The notes beneath the pieces are model-generated. The model was given only the letters and a program-made list of their open reading frames with translations, ran no database searches and was not told the DNA's origin. Positions 15,605 to 24,890 of a DNA stretch of 64,000 bases are shown here, one piece after another; the stretch's first letter is position 1; each line of letters starts with the position of its first letter. Both the position numbers and the translations under genes were made by a program. Origin of the DNA: CAZBWP01 sp964630265 (GTDB lineage: Bacteria > Pseudomonadota > Alphaproteobacteria > Rhodospirillales > Defluviicoccaceae); assembly GCA_964630265.1 (NCBI GenBank), contig CAZVRW010000003.1, forward strand, positions 20,783 to 84,782, written 5' to 3'.

Positions 15605-17545
15605 ATGTGCGGTCTTGCAGGACTCGTCGACCTCCGCGGGGAGCGCCCCATCGATCGGGATCGCCTCGCCGGCATGAGCGCCCGCCTCGTACACCGCGGG
15701 CCGGACGGCGATGGCCTGCACCTCGGCCCCGGCGTCGGCCTCGCCCACCGGCGGCTGGCGATCATCGACCTCGAGGGCGGCCACCAGCCGCTGTTCAACG
15801 AGACCGGCCGCGTCTGTGTCGTCTACAACGGCGAGATCTACAACTTCCAAGAGCTGGCTCGCGAGCTGAAAGCGCGCGGCCACGTCTTCCGCACCGACTG
15901 CGACACCGAGGTGATCGTCCACGGTTGGGAGGAGTGGGGCGAGGCCTGTGTCGAGCGCTTCCGTGGGATGTTCGCCTTCGCCCTCTGGGACGACGACAGC
16001 AAGACCCTGTTCGCGGCCCGCGACCGGCTGGGCGAAAAGCCGTTCTACTACGCGGAAACGCCGGACGGTCTGTTCGTCTTCGCCTCGGAGCTGCGGGCGG
16101 TGGTGGCCGCCCTGCCCCGGCTTCCCGACCTCGACATCCACGCCGTCGAGGACTACTTCGCTTTCGGTTACGTGCCGGATCCGAAGACGATCTTCCAGGG
16201 CGTGAAGAAGCTGCCGCCGGCGACGCGGCTGATCGTGCGCCGCGGCGCCGCGGTGCCCATGCCCGTTGCCTATTGGGACGTCAGCTTCCGCACCGAGGGC
16301 GGGCGCAGCGATGCGGCGATCGACGAGGCGCTGCGCGCGGCGCTCGACGAGGCGGTGCGGATGCGCCTGATCGCCGACGTGCCGCTCGGCGCGTTCCTCT
16401 CCGGCGGGGTCGATTCCAGCGGAATCGTCGCGCTGATGGCCAACGCCTCGCCCAAGCCGGTCACCACCTGTACCATGGCCATGGACGATCCGGCGTACGA
16501 TGAGTCGCCTTTCGCCGCCGTCGTCGCCGAGCGCTACGGCACCGAGCACTTCTGCGAGGCCGTCAGTTTCGACGCCACCGGGCTGATCGACCGGCTCGCC
16601 GTCGCCTACTCGGAGCCGTTCGCCGACAGCTCGGCGATGCCGACCTATCTGGTGAGCCGCTTGGCGCGGCAGCGGGTGACGGTGGCCCTGAGCGGCGACG
16701 GCGGCGACGAGGCGTTCGCCGGCTATCGCCGTCAGGCGTTCCACTGGCGCGAGGAGCAGCTGAAGGCGCGGCTGCCGGCGGCGCTCCGCCAGCCGCTGTT
16801 CGGCGCGCTGGGGCGCCTCTATCCGAAGCTGGATTGGGCGCCGCGCTAGCTGCCCGCCAAGGCCACGTTCGAGGCCCTGGCGACCGACGCGGTGCAGGGC
16901 TACTTCCGGGCGGTGACCATCTGTCCAACGGCGCAGCGCCGGCGACTCTATCACGCCGATTTCCGCGCCGCCCTCGGCGACTACGCGGCGGTCGAGGTGT
17001 TCTACGACCACGCCGCCCGCGCCGGCACCACCGATCCGCTGGCCCGTGCCCAGTATCTCGACATCAAGACATGGCTGCCCGGCGCCATGTTGGTCAAGGT
17101 GGACCGCGCCAGCATGGCCAATGCGCTGGAGGTGCGGCCGCCCTTGCTGGACCACCGGCTGGTGGAGCTTGCCGCCACCCTGCCGCCCGAGCAGAAGGTG
17201 GTCGGCGTCGCCGGCAAACGGGCGCTGAAGCGGGTGCTCGAGCCGCTGGTGCCGCCGCAACTGCTGCACCGCCCGAAGATGGGCTTCTCGGTGCCGCTCG
17301 CCGCGTGGTTCCGGGGCGAGTTGCGGGCGCGCCTGGACGCCAGCCTCGACGAATCACCGTTGACCGAATGCGGGCTGTTCGACGTCGCCGCCTTGCGGCG
17401 GCTGGCCGATGAGCATGCCCGCGGCGTCCGCGATCACAATCGCGTCCTGTGGTCGCTGCTGATGTTCGATGCCTTCCTGCGCCGGCCGTGGCTCGACGCC
17501 GACACGACGCCGCGGCGCGACCGCGCCGACCGGGCGGCGGCCTGA
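15605..17545 (+). pseudogene. Exosortase A-associated amidotransferase 1 (asparagine synthase-like), interrupted by in-frame TAG
   Basis: Glutamine-hydrolysing amidotransferase of exosortase A polysaccharide loci. Cys2 of MCGLAGLVD is the glutaminase nucleophile; RGPDGDG, NGEIYNF and DTEVI complete that domain. The synthetase domain has the ATP loop LSGGVDSS and SGDGGDEAFAGY. At 16847-16849 the frame meets TAG (context WAPR-stop-LPAKATFEAL) but continues in the same frame with normal family sequence (LDIKTWLPGAMLVKVDRASMA, EVRPPLLDHRLVE, MGFSVP) to 17545. Total length (646 codons) is right for the family, so only one codon is wrong. As read, the product stops at residue 414. Nonsense mutation, sequencing error or readthrough cannot be told apart here. 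The next gene starts 14 bases later. Confidence 0.85.
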
Positions 17546-17559
17546 CCGGACGCGGGGCG

Positions 17560-19527
17560 GTGTTCGAATTCGACCAGTTCGAGGCGCGGCTCTGGGCCGG
17601 CGACACGACGGGCGACGCGACGGGCGACGCCACGGTCGATGCAACGGGTCTAGTGACGGGTGATGCGGCGAATTCCGCGCCGCCGGCGGCGCTGGCGTTC
17701 CTGTGGTGGTCGGAGCACTGCATCGAATGTGCCGAGCCCGAATGCTACACCAGCTGCGCGCTCTATCAGCGGCGCCCGGACGGCCGCTGCCGGCGCTTCG
17801 CCTGGGGTATCCGCCCAGCCCCGGCGGCCGCGTCGTACCGGGGTGTCGCCGCCGACGTCGCCTTCAAGACCTGGGGCAAGCTGGAGACCCACGGTAACGC
17901 CTGGCTGGAGCCGGCGGCGACGGTGCTGCGGCGCGAACGGCTGCTTGCCGGCGGCGCGCGGGCGTGGTCGGCGCCGGCCGCCGAGGACGCAGCCCTGACG
18001 CGCGATCCCGAGGGGCGGCCGCTGCCGCCGGCACCGCGCCGCATCGTCAAGCGGCTGCACGCCCGCTGGTTGCGGGGGGAGGCCGCGCCGGCGTTCCGCC
18101 CCGAGCATTTCCGCGTCGACGTGCACAATCCCGGCGCCGCCGCGGTGGCCTTGCAGGTCTCCATGCGCATCGCCGACGCAACCCCCGACGGCCCCCCGCC
18201 GTTTCTGACGTCGCTGACGCTGCCGCCGGGGCGGAGTTGCCACACCATCGCCGCGCCGCTCTTCGCCCCGATCCTCGACGCCCGGCGGCCGTTCAAGATC
18301 GCGGTGATGCCGGCGGGCGACGCGACGGCGCGGCTGATCTTCCTCGGGCTCGACCTGGTCGGCGCACCGGCGCCGGTACGGCCGCCGGCCGCACCGCCGA
18401 TCAAATGCGTGGTCTTCGACCTGGACGGCACGGTGTGGGACGGCGTGCTGGTGGAAGGTGGCGACACCCGGCCGCGGGCCGCCATGCTGGCGCTGATCCA
18501 GGCGCTGGACGCCCGCGGCATCCTGGTCAGCGTCGCCAGCAAGAACGATCCCGCCGCGGCACTCGCCGGCCTCCGCGCCGGCGGTCTCGCCGACTACGTG
18601 CTGCATCCACAGATCGGCTGGGGGCCGAAGAGCCGGGGCCTGCGCGCCATCGCCGAGAGCCTGAACATCGGCATCGACAGCCTCGCCTTCGTCGACGACA
18701 GTCCGTTCGAACGGGCCGAGGTGGCGGCGGCGTTGCCCGAGGTGCGCTGCGTTGCCGCCGAGGATGCGCCGACGCTGCTCGACGACCCGCGGTGCGCCGG
18801 CAGCGCCGGTGCCGACGCCCGCCAGCGCCGCGCCTATTATCGCACCGAGGCGAGCCGGCGCGACGCCGCCGCCGCGTGGGCCGAGGATCATCTTGGTTTT
18901 CTGAAGAGTTGTGCGCTAGTCTTGCACATTGATGACTACCAGGACGCCGACTTCGAGCGCGTCGTCGACTTGGTACAGCGGACCAACCAGCTGAATTTCT
19001 CCGGCGCGAAGTACACGCGAGACCAGGTCGCGACGGCGCTCGACGACGACGGATTGCGGGTCCTCGTGCTGCGATGCCAGGATCGCTTCGGCGACTACGG
19101 AACGGTGGGCGTGGTCCTGGTGCAGCGGACAGGACGGGTGCTGCGGATTGAGGACATGATGATCTCGTGCCGGGTGCAGGGACGCCGCATCGAGCAGGCG
19201 GTGTTCGCCCATCTCGCCGCCACTGCCGCGGCGAAGACGCCCGACGGAACACCGGACAAAGCGCTCGACGCGCTGTGGATCCGCTTCCGGCCGACCGGCC
19301 GCAACGCTCCGGCGGCGCGCCTGCTCGACGAGCTTGGCTTCACCGCGGACGGCGACGGCCAAATGCTGCGGTTGGCCGGACGCCCGCTGGCGTGTGACGT
19401 CGTCCGCATCGCCGGTGCCGAAGCTAGCCAAAGCGGCGGCGGAAGCTGCGGTGGCGGCGCAGACGGGGTGCGCGACAACCACGACACCCCCGACGCCGGC
19501 GTCGGCATGCCGCCTTACCGCGGCTGA
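17560..19527 (+). CDS. FkbH-like HAD-IIIC protein with Cys-rich N-terminal domain
   Basis: About 655 residues. The central HAD domain has nucleophile motif VFDLDGTVWDGVL (Asp287, Asp289), SVASKND, and FVDDSPFER. A C-terminal GNAT-like part includes VQRTNQLNFSGAKYT and a region ending in EDMMISCRVQGRRIEQAVF. FkbH proteins make glyceryl units or condense small acyl groups in natural-product and surface-glycan pathways. The N-terminal ~280 residues are not standard FkbH: after a 12-bp-repeat tract (residues 14-37) come Cys54, 57, 62, 66 and 77 in HCIECAEPECYTSC, which could bind metal. The start is GTG 17560, 14 bases after the amidotransferase stop; the ribosome-binding site is weak. Confidence 0.8.
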   Translation: MFEFDQFEARLWAGDTTGDATGDATVDATGLVTGDAANSAPPAALAFLWWSEHCIECAEPECYTSCALYQRRPDGRCRRFAWGIRPAPAAASYRGVAADVAFKTWGKLETHGNAWLEPAATVLRRERLLAGGARAWSAPAAEDAALTRDPEGRPLPPAPRRIVKRLHARWLRGEAAPAFRPEHFRVDVHNPGAAAVALQVSMRIADATPDGPPPFLTSLTLPPGRSCHTIAAPLFAPILDARRPFKIAVMPAGDATARLIFLGLDLVGAPAPVRPPAAPPIKCVVFDLDGTVWDGVLVEGGDTRPRAAMLALIQALDARGILVSVASKNDPAAALAGLRAGGLADYVLHPQIGWGPKSRGLRAIAESLNIGIDSLAFVDDSPFERAEVAAALPEVRCVAAEDAPTLLDDPRCAGSAGADARQRRAYYRTEASRRDAAAAWAEDHLGFLKSCALVLHIDDYQDADFERVVDLVQRTNQLNFSGAKYTRDQVATALDDDGLRVLVLRCQDRFGDYGTVGVVLVQRTGRVLRIEDMMISCRVQGRRIEQAVFAHLAATAAAKTPDGTPDKALDALWIRFRPTGRNAPAARLLDELGFTADGDGQMLRLAGRPLACDVVRIAGAEASQSGGGSCGGGADGVRDNHDTPDAGVGMPPYRG

Positions 19528-19580
19528 GCCGCGGGCCGGCGAACGACGACGCGGCAGGCAGCGGGGAACAGACGCCGGCA

Positions 19581-22205
19581 ATGGAATCCACTTTCTTCAA
19601 GTTCATTTGGAAGCACACGTGGCGGAATCAGCTCTACCTGCTGCTTCTGACCTGCGCGATGTTTCCGTTTTTATATTATTCGTTGGAGCTGCCGAAACTC
19701 ATTGTCAACAAGGCGATTGGTGGCGAGGACGCCTTGTTCCCGATGCAATTGTTCGGTGTGGAATTCAACAAGATCGAATACCTTCTGCTTTTATGCTTCG
19801 TTTTCTTGTTGATGGTGCTCATCCGCTTCGGGCTGCGCTTTTACGTCAACGTCTACAAGGGGCGGCTGGGCGAGCGGATGCTGCGGCGGCTCCGCTACCT
19901 CCTGTTCGAGCGCGTTCTGCGCTTTCCGTTGCCGCACTTCCGGCGCGCCTCGCAGGGCGAGATCATCGCCATGATCACCGCCGAGGTGGAGCCGATCGGC
20001 GGCTTCGTCGGCGAGGCGGTGGCAACGCCGGCGTTCGAAGGCGGCACGATGTTGACCATCCTGGCGTTCATGTTCATCCAGGATCCGATGCTCGGGCTTG
20101 CCGCCATCGCGCTGATGCCGGTGCAGGCCTACCTGATCCCGAAGCTGCAGGCGCAGGTCAATGCGCTGGCCAAGCAGCGGGTGCGCACGGTGCGCAAGCT
20201 CTCGGAACGGGTCGGCGAGGTGGTCAGCGGCATCGAGAACGTGCACGCCAACGACACGGCGGAACTGGAACGCGCCGACATCGCCCGCTGGCTCGGCACC
20301 ATTTACGGCATTCGCTTCCGTATCTACAAAAAGAAATTCTTCATCAAGTTCCTCAATAACTTCTTGGGGCAGGTCACACCGTTCTTCTTCTTTTCGCTCG
20401 GCGGCTACCTGGTCATCAAGGGCGACCTGACCTTCGGCGCGCTGGTCGCCGTGCTCGCCGCCTACAAGGACCTGACGGCCCCCTGGAAGGAGTTGCTGAG
20501 ATGGTACCAGATGCGCGAAGACACGCGCATCAAGTACGAGCAGTTGATCGAGCAGTTCGACCCCCCCGGCATGCTGCCGGAAGCCTTGCAGGCGATACCC
20601 GAGGGGCCGGTGCCGCACCTGGCCGGCACCGTGTCGCTCAGCAACGTCAGCCTCGAAGAGGAGGCCGGCATCCGCCTCGTCGACGGGATCACGCTCCGCT
20701 TCGAGTTGGGCGATCGGGTCGCTCTGGTCGGCCGCGAGGGCTCCGGCAATAGCGCGCTGGCGAAGCTGCTGGCTCGGCTGCTGCTGCCGACCCACGGCAC
20801 CATTCGTATCGGCGAACACGATCTGTCGACCCTGCCGGAAGCGGTCACCGGCCGGCGCATCGGCTACCTCAGCCAAGCCAGCGCGCTGTTCCAGGGAACC
20901 ATCGGCGACAACCTGTTCTATCCGCTGAAGCATCAGCCGTTGCACGCGCCCCACGGCAACGCCGAGGCGGAAGCAGCCTACGAGCGCTTCCGTCGCGAGG
21001 CGGCGGAATCGGGCAACACGACCAGCGACGTCAATGCCGACTGGATCGACTATGAAGCCGCCGGCGCCAACGACGCAGCCGCCCTGCTGGACAGCGCCGC
21101 ACGGGCGCTGGAACGTGCCGACCTGGCCCAGGACGTGTTCGGCTTCGGGCTGCAGGGCACCATCAATCCGGCGACCCAGGAGGAGCTTGCCGTCAGCATC
21201 CTGGAAGCGCGCCGGCGTCTGGGTGACCGGCTCACCGAGAAGCCCTATCGCGGTCTGGTCGAACCGTTCGATGCGGACCGCTTCAACCAGAACATGTCGG
21301 TGGCCGAAAACATCCTGTTCGGCACGCCCATCGGTCGCGAGTTCGACCTCGAGCATATCGCCGAGAACCCGTACATGCTGCAGGTGCTCGATCGCGTCGG
21401 TCTGCGCGACACCTTCCTGGACATGGGCTTGCAGATCGCCAAGATCATGCTGGAGCTGTTCCAGGATCTACAGGCCGGCGACGACCTGTTCCAACGGTTC
21501 AGCTTCATCAGTTTCGATCTGTTACAGGACTACCAAGCCGCCGTGCGCCGCGCCGACGCCGGCGGCCTCGGCCCGTTGAGCGACGCCGACCGAACGCTCT
21601 TCCTGTCGCTGCCCTTCAAGGCGATCCCGGCGCGCCACCGCCTCGGCCTGTTGACGGAGGACATCGAACGGCGGCTGCTGGAAGCGCGCCGCGTCTTCGC
21701 CAGCGACCTGCCGGAACATCTCCAGGGCGCCGTCGCCTTCTTCCATCGCGACAGCTACACACCACCGGCCAGCGTGCTCGACAACATCCTGTTCGGACGC
21801 CTGGTCTATGGCCGCCAGCAAGCCTCGGGACGGGTCCGCGCCCTGATCGGCGAGGTGATTGACGACTTGGGCCTGAGACGCCGGCTGATCGGCATCGGGC
21901 TCGCACACGCGGTCGGGATCGGCGGCAGTCGATTGTCGGCGGTGCAGCGCCAGAAGCTGGCAATCGCCCGGACCCTGCTGAAACGGCCGGACCTGCTGAT
22001 CCTCGACTACGCGCTGGCGGCCCTTGACCCGGCCAGCCAGGCGACGATCATGGCGAATATTCTCGGTGGTCTCGACGGGGCCGGATTAATATGGGTGATG
22101 AACGACGCGTCGGAGGCGGTCGGCTTCGACCGCATCGTCGTGTTGGAACAGGGTCGCGTCGTCGAGCAGAAAACCGGCGCGACCGCGACCGCCGCGGTCG
22201 GGTGA
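19581..22205 (+). CDS. ABC transporter-like membrane protein with degenerate nucleotide-binding domain
   Basis: An 874-residue fusion of an ABC exporter membrane domain (about 1-340; VNVYKGRLGERMLRRLRYLLFERVL is a standard coupling region) and an expanded ATPase-like domain. The key ATPase residues are replaced: Walker A reads GREGSGNS with Asn390 where Lys belongs; the residue after Walker B Asp809 is Tyr810, not Glu; the signature is LSAVQ; the switch His is Asn841. Between the Q-loop (GYLSQ) and signature lies an insert of about 300 residues in which the segment following the Q-loop recurs (DNLFYP, ENILFG, DNILFG). The domain may bind nucleotide poorly or not hydrolyse it. A cyclic-nucleotide-binding protein gene follows 57 bases later. 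Confidence 0.85.
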   Translation: MESTFFKFIWKHTWRNQLYLLLLTCAMFPFLYYSLELPKLIVNKAIGGEDALFPMQLFGVEFNKIEYLLLLCFVFLLMVLIRFGLRFYVNVYKGRLGERMLRRLRYLLFERVLRFPLPHFRRASQGEIIAMITAEVEPIGGFVGEAVATPAFEGGTMLTILAFMFIQDPMLGLAAIALMPVQAYLIPKLQAQVNALAKQRVRTVRKLSERVGEVVSGIENVHANDTAELERADIARWLGTIYGIRFRIYKKKFFIKFLNNFLGQVTPFFFFSLGGYLVIKGDLTFGALVAVLAAYKDLTAPWKELLRWYQMREDTRIKYEQLIEQFDPPGMLPEALQAIPEGPVPHLAGTVSLSNVSLEEEAGIRLVDGITLRFELGDRVALVGREGSGNSALAKLLARLLLPTHGTIRIGEHDLSTLPEAVTGRRIGYLSQASALFQGTIGDNLFYPLKHQPLHAPHGNAEAEAAYERFRREAAESGNTTSDVNADWIDYEAAGANDAAALLDSAARALERADLAQDVFGFGLQGTINPATQEELAVSILEARRRLGDRLTEKPYRGLVEPFDADRFNQNMSVAENILFGTPIGREFDLEHIAENPYMLQVLDRVGLRDTFLDMGLQIAKIMLELFQDLQAGDDLFQRFSFISFDLLQDYQAAVRRADAGGLGPLSDADRTLFLSLPFKAIPARHRLGLLTEDIERRLLEARRVFASDLPEHLQGAVAFFHRDSYTPPASVLDNILFGRLVYGRQQASGRVRALIGEVIDDLGLRRRLIGIGLAHAVGIGGSRLSAVQRQKLAIARTLLKRPDLLILDYALAALDPASQATIMANILGGLDGAGLIWVMNDASEAVGFDRIVVLEQGRVVEQKTGATATAAVG

Positions 22206-22262
22206 GGCGAGAGCGATGATCAGCGGAACTGCGGCGATCGCCGAAAGCGAAGGGGACGACGG

Positions 22263-22745
22263 GTGCAATACGGCGACGCCATAGCCGTCCTGCGCGGCAT
22301 GCCCTTGTTCAACAAGCTCGACACGACCAAGCTGAAGCTGCTGGCGTTCTCGTCGAGCTACCTGACCTTCGATGCGGGCGAGGACCTGTTCAGCGAAGGG
22401 GAAGTGGCCGACGGCGCCTATCTGATCGAAGCGGGGCACGTGGAGATCGTCTCCGGTCCGCCCGACGCCGAGGTCCGGGTCGGCACCCTCGGCCCGCACG
22501 ACCTGGTCGGCGAGATGGCGATCCTGATGAACCAGCCGCGCACCGCCACGGTGCGCGCCCTGGAACCGGTCAAGGTGTTGAAGATCGAGGGCGAGCTGTT
22601 CCTGCGCCTGGTCACCGAGAATCCCGAGACCGCCCTCGCGGTGATGCGCTCGTTGAGCGAGCGTCTCGCCCACATCACCGAACGCTATCGCGATTTGGAG
22701 CGGCAGTGCGGCGCCGTCTCGCCCCGCGACCCCTCCACCCTTTGA
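22263..22745 (+). CDS. Cyclic nucleotide-binding domain protein
   Basis: A 160-residue single-domain protein. It has the CAP_ED fold: LRGMPLFNKLD at the start, then GEDLFSEGE, GAYLIEAGHVEIV and the phosphate-binding cassette GEMAILMNQPRTATV (Gly83, Glu84, Arg93, Thr94), which has the Arg that binds the cyclic phosphate. There is no DNA-binding helix-turn-helix, so it is not a Crp-type regulator. The start is GTG 22263 with AAGGGGA upstream. It probably gates or senses for the ABC-like protein encoded just before it; this is inferred from adjacency. Confidence 0.88.
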   Translation: MQYGDAIAVLRGMPLFNKLDTTKLKLLAFSSSYLTFDAGEDLFSEGEVADGAYLIEAGHVEIVSGPPDAEVRVGTLGPHDLVGEMAILMNQPRTATVRALEPVKVLKIEGELFLRLVTENPETALAVMRSLSERLAHITERYRDLERQCGAVSPRDPSTL

Positions 22746-22792
22746 CGGCAACGGCAACGGCGTGGCGCGGGTGCCGGGTTGGGAGGCGCGGC

Positions 22793-22809
22793 TCCGGCCG
22801 TCGGCCGGA
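22793..22809. other. Perfect hairpin between convergent genes
   Basis: TCCGGCC-GTC-GGCCGGA ends one base before the hemerythrin gene stop. It lies between convergent genes but lacks a T tract in either direction, so it may be a transcript 3' end structure rather than a classical terminator. Confidence 0.4.
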
Positions 22810-23817
22810 CTACCGCGCGATGAAGGTGCGGATCTTGCGGTCGTGCTCCTTGATGTGCTTGAGCAGCCAGTAGCGGACATACTTGGCGATCGACGAGCAA
22901 TCCTGCAGCGACAGGCCGACGCCGATGTTGCGCATGAAATCCTCGGCGTCCTGTAACAGCCGCGTGTGTTCCTCGCGGTGCGCCAGGAAATCGGGATAGC
23001 CGATGTTGCCCATGATCCGTTCTTCATCGGCGAAGTGACCGCGGGTCGCGTCGATCAGGGCCCGCAGCGCCGGACGGGCCTGTCGGGCCGCATCCTCGGA
23101 TTGCAGGGCGCGGACGAAGGCATGGTAGTAGCTGATCAACTCGCCGTGCTGACGGTCGATGAGCGTGACGCCGACGCTCATGTCCTCGGTCCACTCCATG
23201 AGCAGTTCGCTCGCCGGTGAGCGCGCGGTGTCAGGACGATCCGTCGCCCGGTCGACGGTGCGCTGCGCCTCTCGCCGCCGCGGTGTCTCGGCCGAAAGAA
23301 CATCGAGCAGCGTTTCGCGATCGGCGAGGGCGCGCTGGAATTCCGAGTCACGCTCCTGCAGGTGGCGTCGCAGACCGGCGATGGCGCGCTGGCGGTCGGC
23401 CAACTCCTCGTTGAGCTTGAGAATCTCCGCGGCGGCCTGCTCCAGCTGCACGATATAGCGCTCGCCAACCACGAGCAGGTTGCCGTCGGTTGCGAAGATC
23501 GTGCCGTGCAGCGAGCGGACGCCACCTGCGTCCGAGCCGAGATTGAGGATGCCGCGATAGACGATCCCCTCGTCGGGCGTCTCGCGCCGGGCCGCCACCT
23601 CGGCGAACCGCGGATTGATGAACAGATCGCGGATGTCGAGGGCGTTGGCGTCGAAGCCGGCGTCGCTCAGCAGATCGCGGAAACCGCGGCCGACATCGAG
23701 GAGATCGCCGCTGCGCGAGAGCAGCGCCGCCGCGACCGTCCTCAGGTCGCGCAGATAGGGCGGCAGCCGCTGTTCGGTCAGCGGCCGGCTGACGGGCATT
23801 CTGTCGTCGGGGGTCAT
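22810..23817 (-). CDS. PAS-like/coiled-coil/hemerythrin sensor protein
   Basis: A 335-residue cytoplasmic protein. The C-terminal ~125 residues are a bacteriohemerythrin domain with all di-iron ligands: His224 (IDRQHGEL), His261 and Glu265 (HFADEE), His280 and His284 (HREEH), His321 and Asp326 (KHIKEHD). Such domains bind O2. Residues ~20-125 resemble a PAS-type sensor fold by pattern only (LLDVGRGFRDLL... HGTIFATDGNLLVVGERYIVQLEQ). A coiled coil follows (130-175). No kinase, cyclase or DNA-binding output is present, so it may signal by protein contact. Its ATG overlaps the stop of the B12-binding gene (ATGA), implying tight coupling and probable interaction. Confidence 0.85.
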   Translation of the reverse strand: MTPDDRMPVSRPLTEQRLPPYLRDLRTVAAALLSRSGDLLDVGRGFRDLLSDAGFDANALDIRDLFINPRFAEVAARRETPDEGIVYRGILNLGSDAGGVRSLHGTIFATDGNLLVVGERYIVQLEQAAAEILKLNEELADRQRAIAGLRRHLQERDSEFQRALADRETLLDVLSAETPRRREAQRTVDRATDRPDTARSPASELLMEWTEDMSVGVTLIDRQHGELISYYHAFVRALQSEDAARQARPALRALIDATRGHFADEERIMGNIGYPDFLAHREEHTRLLQDAEDFMRNIGVGLSLQDCSSIAKYVRYWLLKHIKEHDRKIRTFIAR

Positions 23818-24890
23818 AGCATCTCCCTCACGGCGGCTTCGGCATCCGGGCACCAGACGTCGGCGCCGATCCATTGCCAACTCCGCGCCAGACGGTTCGT
23901 CGGCAGTCCACCGACGAGGATGGTCGGACAACGGGTCCCCAGGTCCGTCTTCAGGCGCTCGACGACGCGGCGGAGCGTCGGCAACTGCTGCACCATGGAG
24001 GCCGACAGACCGACCACGTCCGGGCGAACCACATCGATGTGAGCGATCAGATCGTCGCTCGGCGTGTCGGCACCCAGGTGCTGAACGCTCCAGCCGGCCA
24101 GATCGAAGGCGTCGCTGACGATGCGCAGGCCGAGCGCGTGGCCATTGCCCGCGACCGCCGCGAAGACCGCGGTCCGGTCGATCGGGGCGACGAACAGCGC
24201 GGCGGTGAGATAGAGTTGCGTGAGCAGGGTCTGGCAGATCGCCGTGGCCAGGTGTTCCTGCGCCACCGTCGCCTGTCGGCGCTGCCAGCGCCAGCCGACC
24301 TCGTAGAGCGCCGGCTGGAACAGCCGGGTCGCCACCCGCACGTAGTCGCCTTCGGCACCCCACGCATCGAACGCCAGCGTCCGCGCCCGCGCCACATCGC
24401 CCGTCAGCAAGGCGCTGACGAGGTGGTCCACCCGTGGCAGTGCCGCCGGCTGGCGGACACCATAGATCGTCGCGTCGGGGCGCCGGGCCGTCGCCAGGGC
24501 CTGACGGCCCGCGGCGATCACGTCGCGGACCGGCCCGCGGTGCTCGGGCATCAGCCGCTCGTCAAGAAACGCCTGCAGCGCGTCGAGGCACGCGGAGAAC
24601 GACTGTGCGGGCGCCCCGTGGCTCGCCAACTCCGACGCCACCCAACGCACGTAGTCGGCAAAGACCTGCGGCGCGCCCGTCGCCAGCGCGCCCTCGAGGA
24701 AGTCGACGATCGTACGCAACTCGTGCTCGGTCGGCAGGCGACCGTCGGCACCGCGGAACGGCAGCGCCCCGGCCTGCCGGCGGGCGATGGCGTCGGCAAC
24801 CGCGCGCACCGCCGCGTCGCCGAGCCCGACGACGGCTCGCGCGGCATCGGGCGGCTGGCAGGGTGCATCGGGACTGGTGGCCGCGGACAT
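23814..24890 (-). CDS. Cobalamin-binding photosensor-like protein (CarH/AerR-type signature)
   Basis: A 358-residue protein with a B12-binding cap (about 155-235) and a Rossmann-type B12-binding domain (about 238-358). The cap contains Trp202-x9-Glu212-His213, the signature of light-sensing B12 proteins such as CarH and AerR. The base-off motif is Asn249-x-His251-x-x-Gly254, with Asn in place of the usual Asp; then GADTPSDD and DVVGLSASM follow. The N-terminal ~130 residues are helical and have no recognisable DNA-binding domain. GAGGGA lies four bases before ATG. It is the first gene of a two-gene operon with the hemerythrin protein. Light and O2 or redox sensing is inferred. Confidence 0.85.
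   Translation of the reverse strand: MSAATSPDAPCQPPDAARAVVGLGDAAVRAVADAIARRQAGALPFRGADGRLPTEHELRTIVDFLEGALATGAPQVFADYVRWVASELASHGAPAQSFSACLDALQAFLDERLMPEHRGPVRDVIAAGRQALATARRPDATIYGVRQPAALPRVDHLVSALLTGDVARARTLAFDAWGAEGDYVRVATRLFQPALYEVGWRWQRRQATVAQEHLATAICQTLLTQLYLTAALFVAPIDRTAVFAAVAGNGHALGLRIVSDAFDLAGWSVQHLGADTPSDDLIAHIDVVRPDVVGLSASMVQQLPTLRRVVERLKTDLGTRCPTILVGGLPTNRLARSWQWIGADVWCPDAEAAVREML

Noticed and set aside
14111..17269. 1052-codon minus-strand frame
   Set aside because: Only its last ~433 codons encode the glycosyltransferase; the rest is antisense to the amidotransferase.
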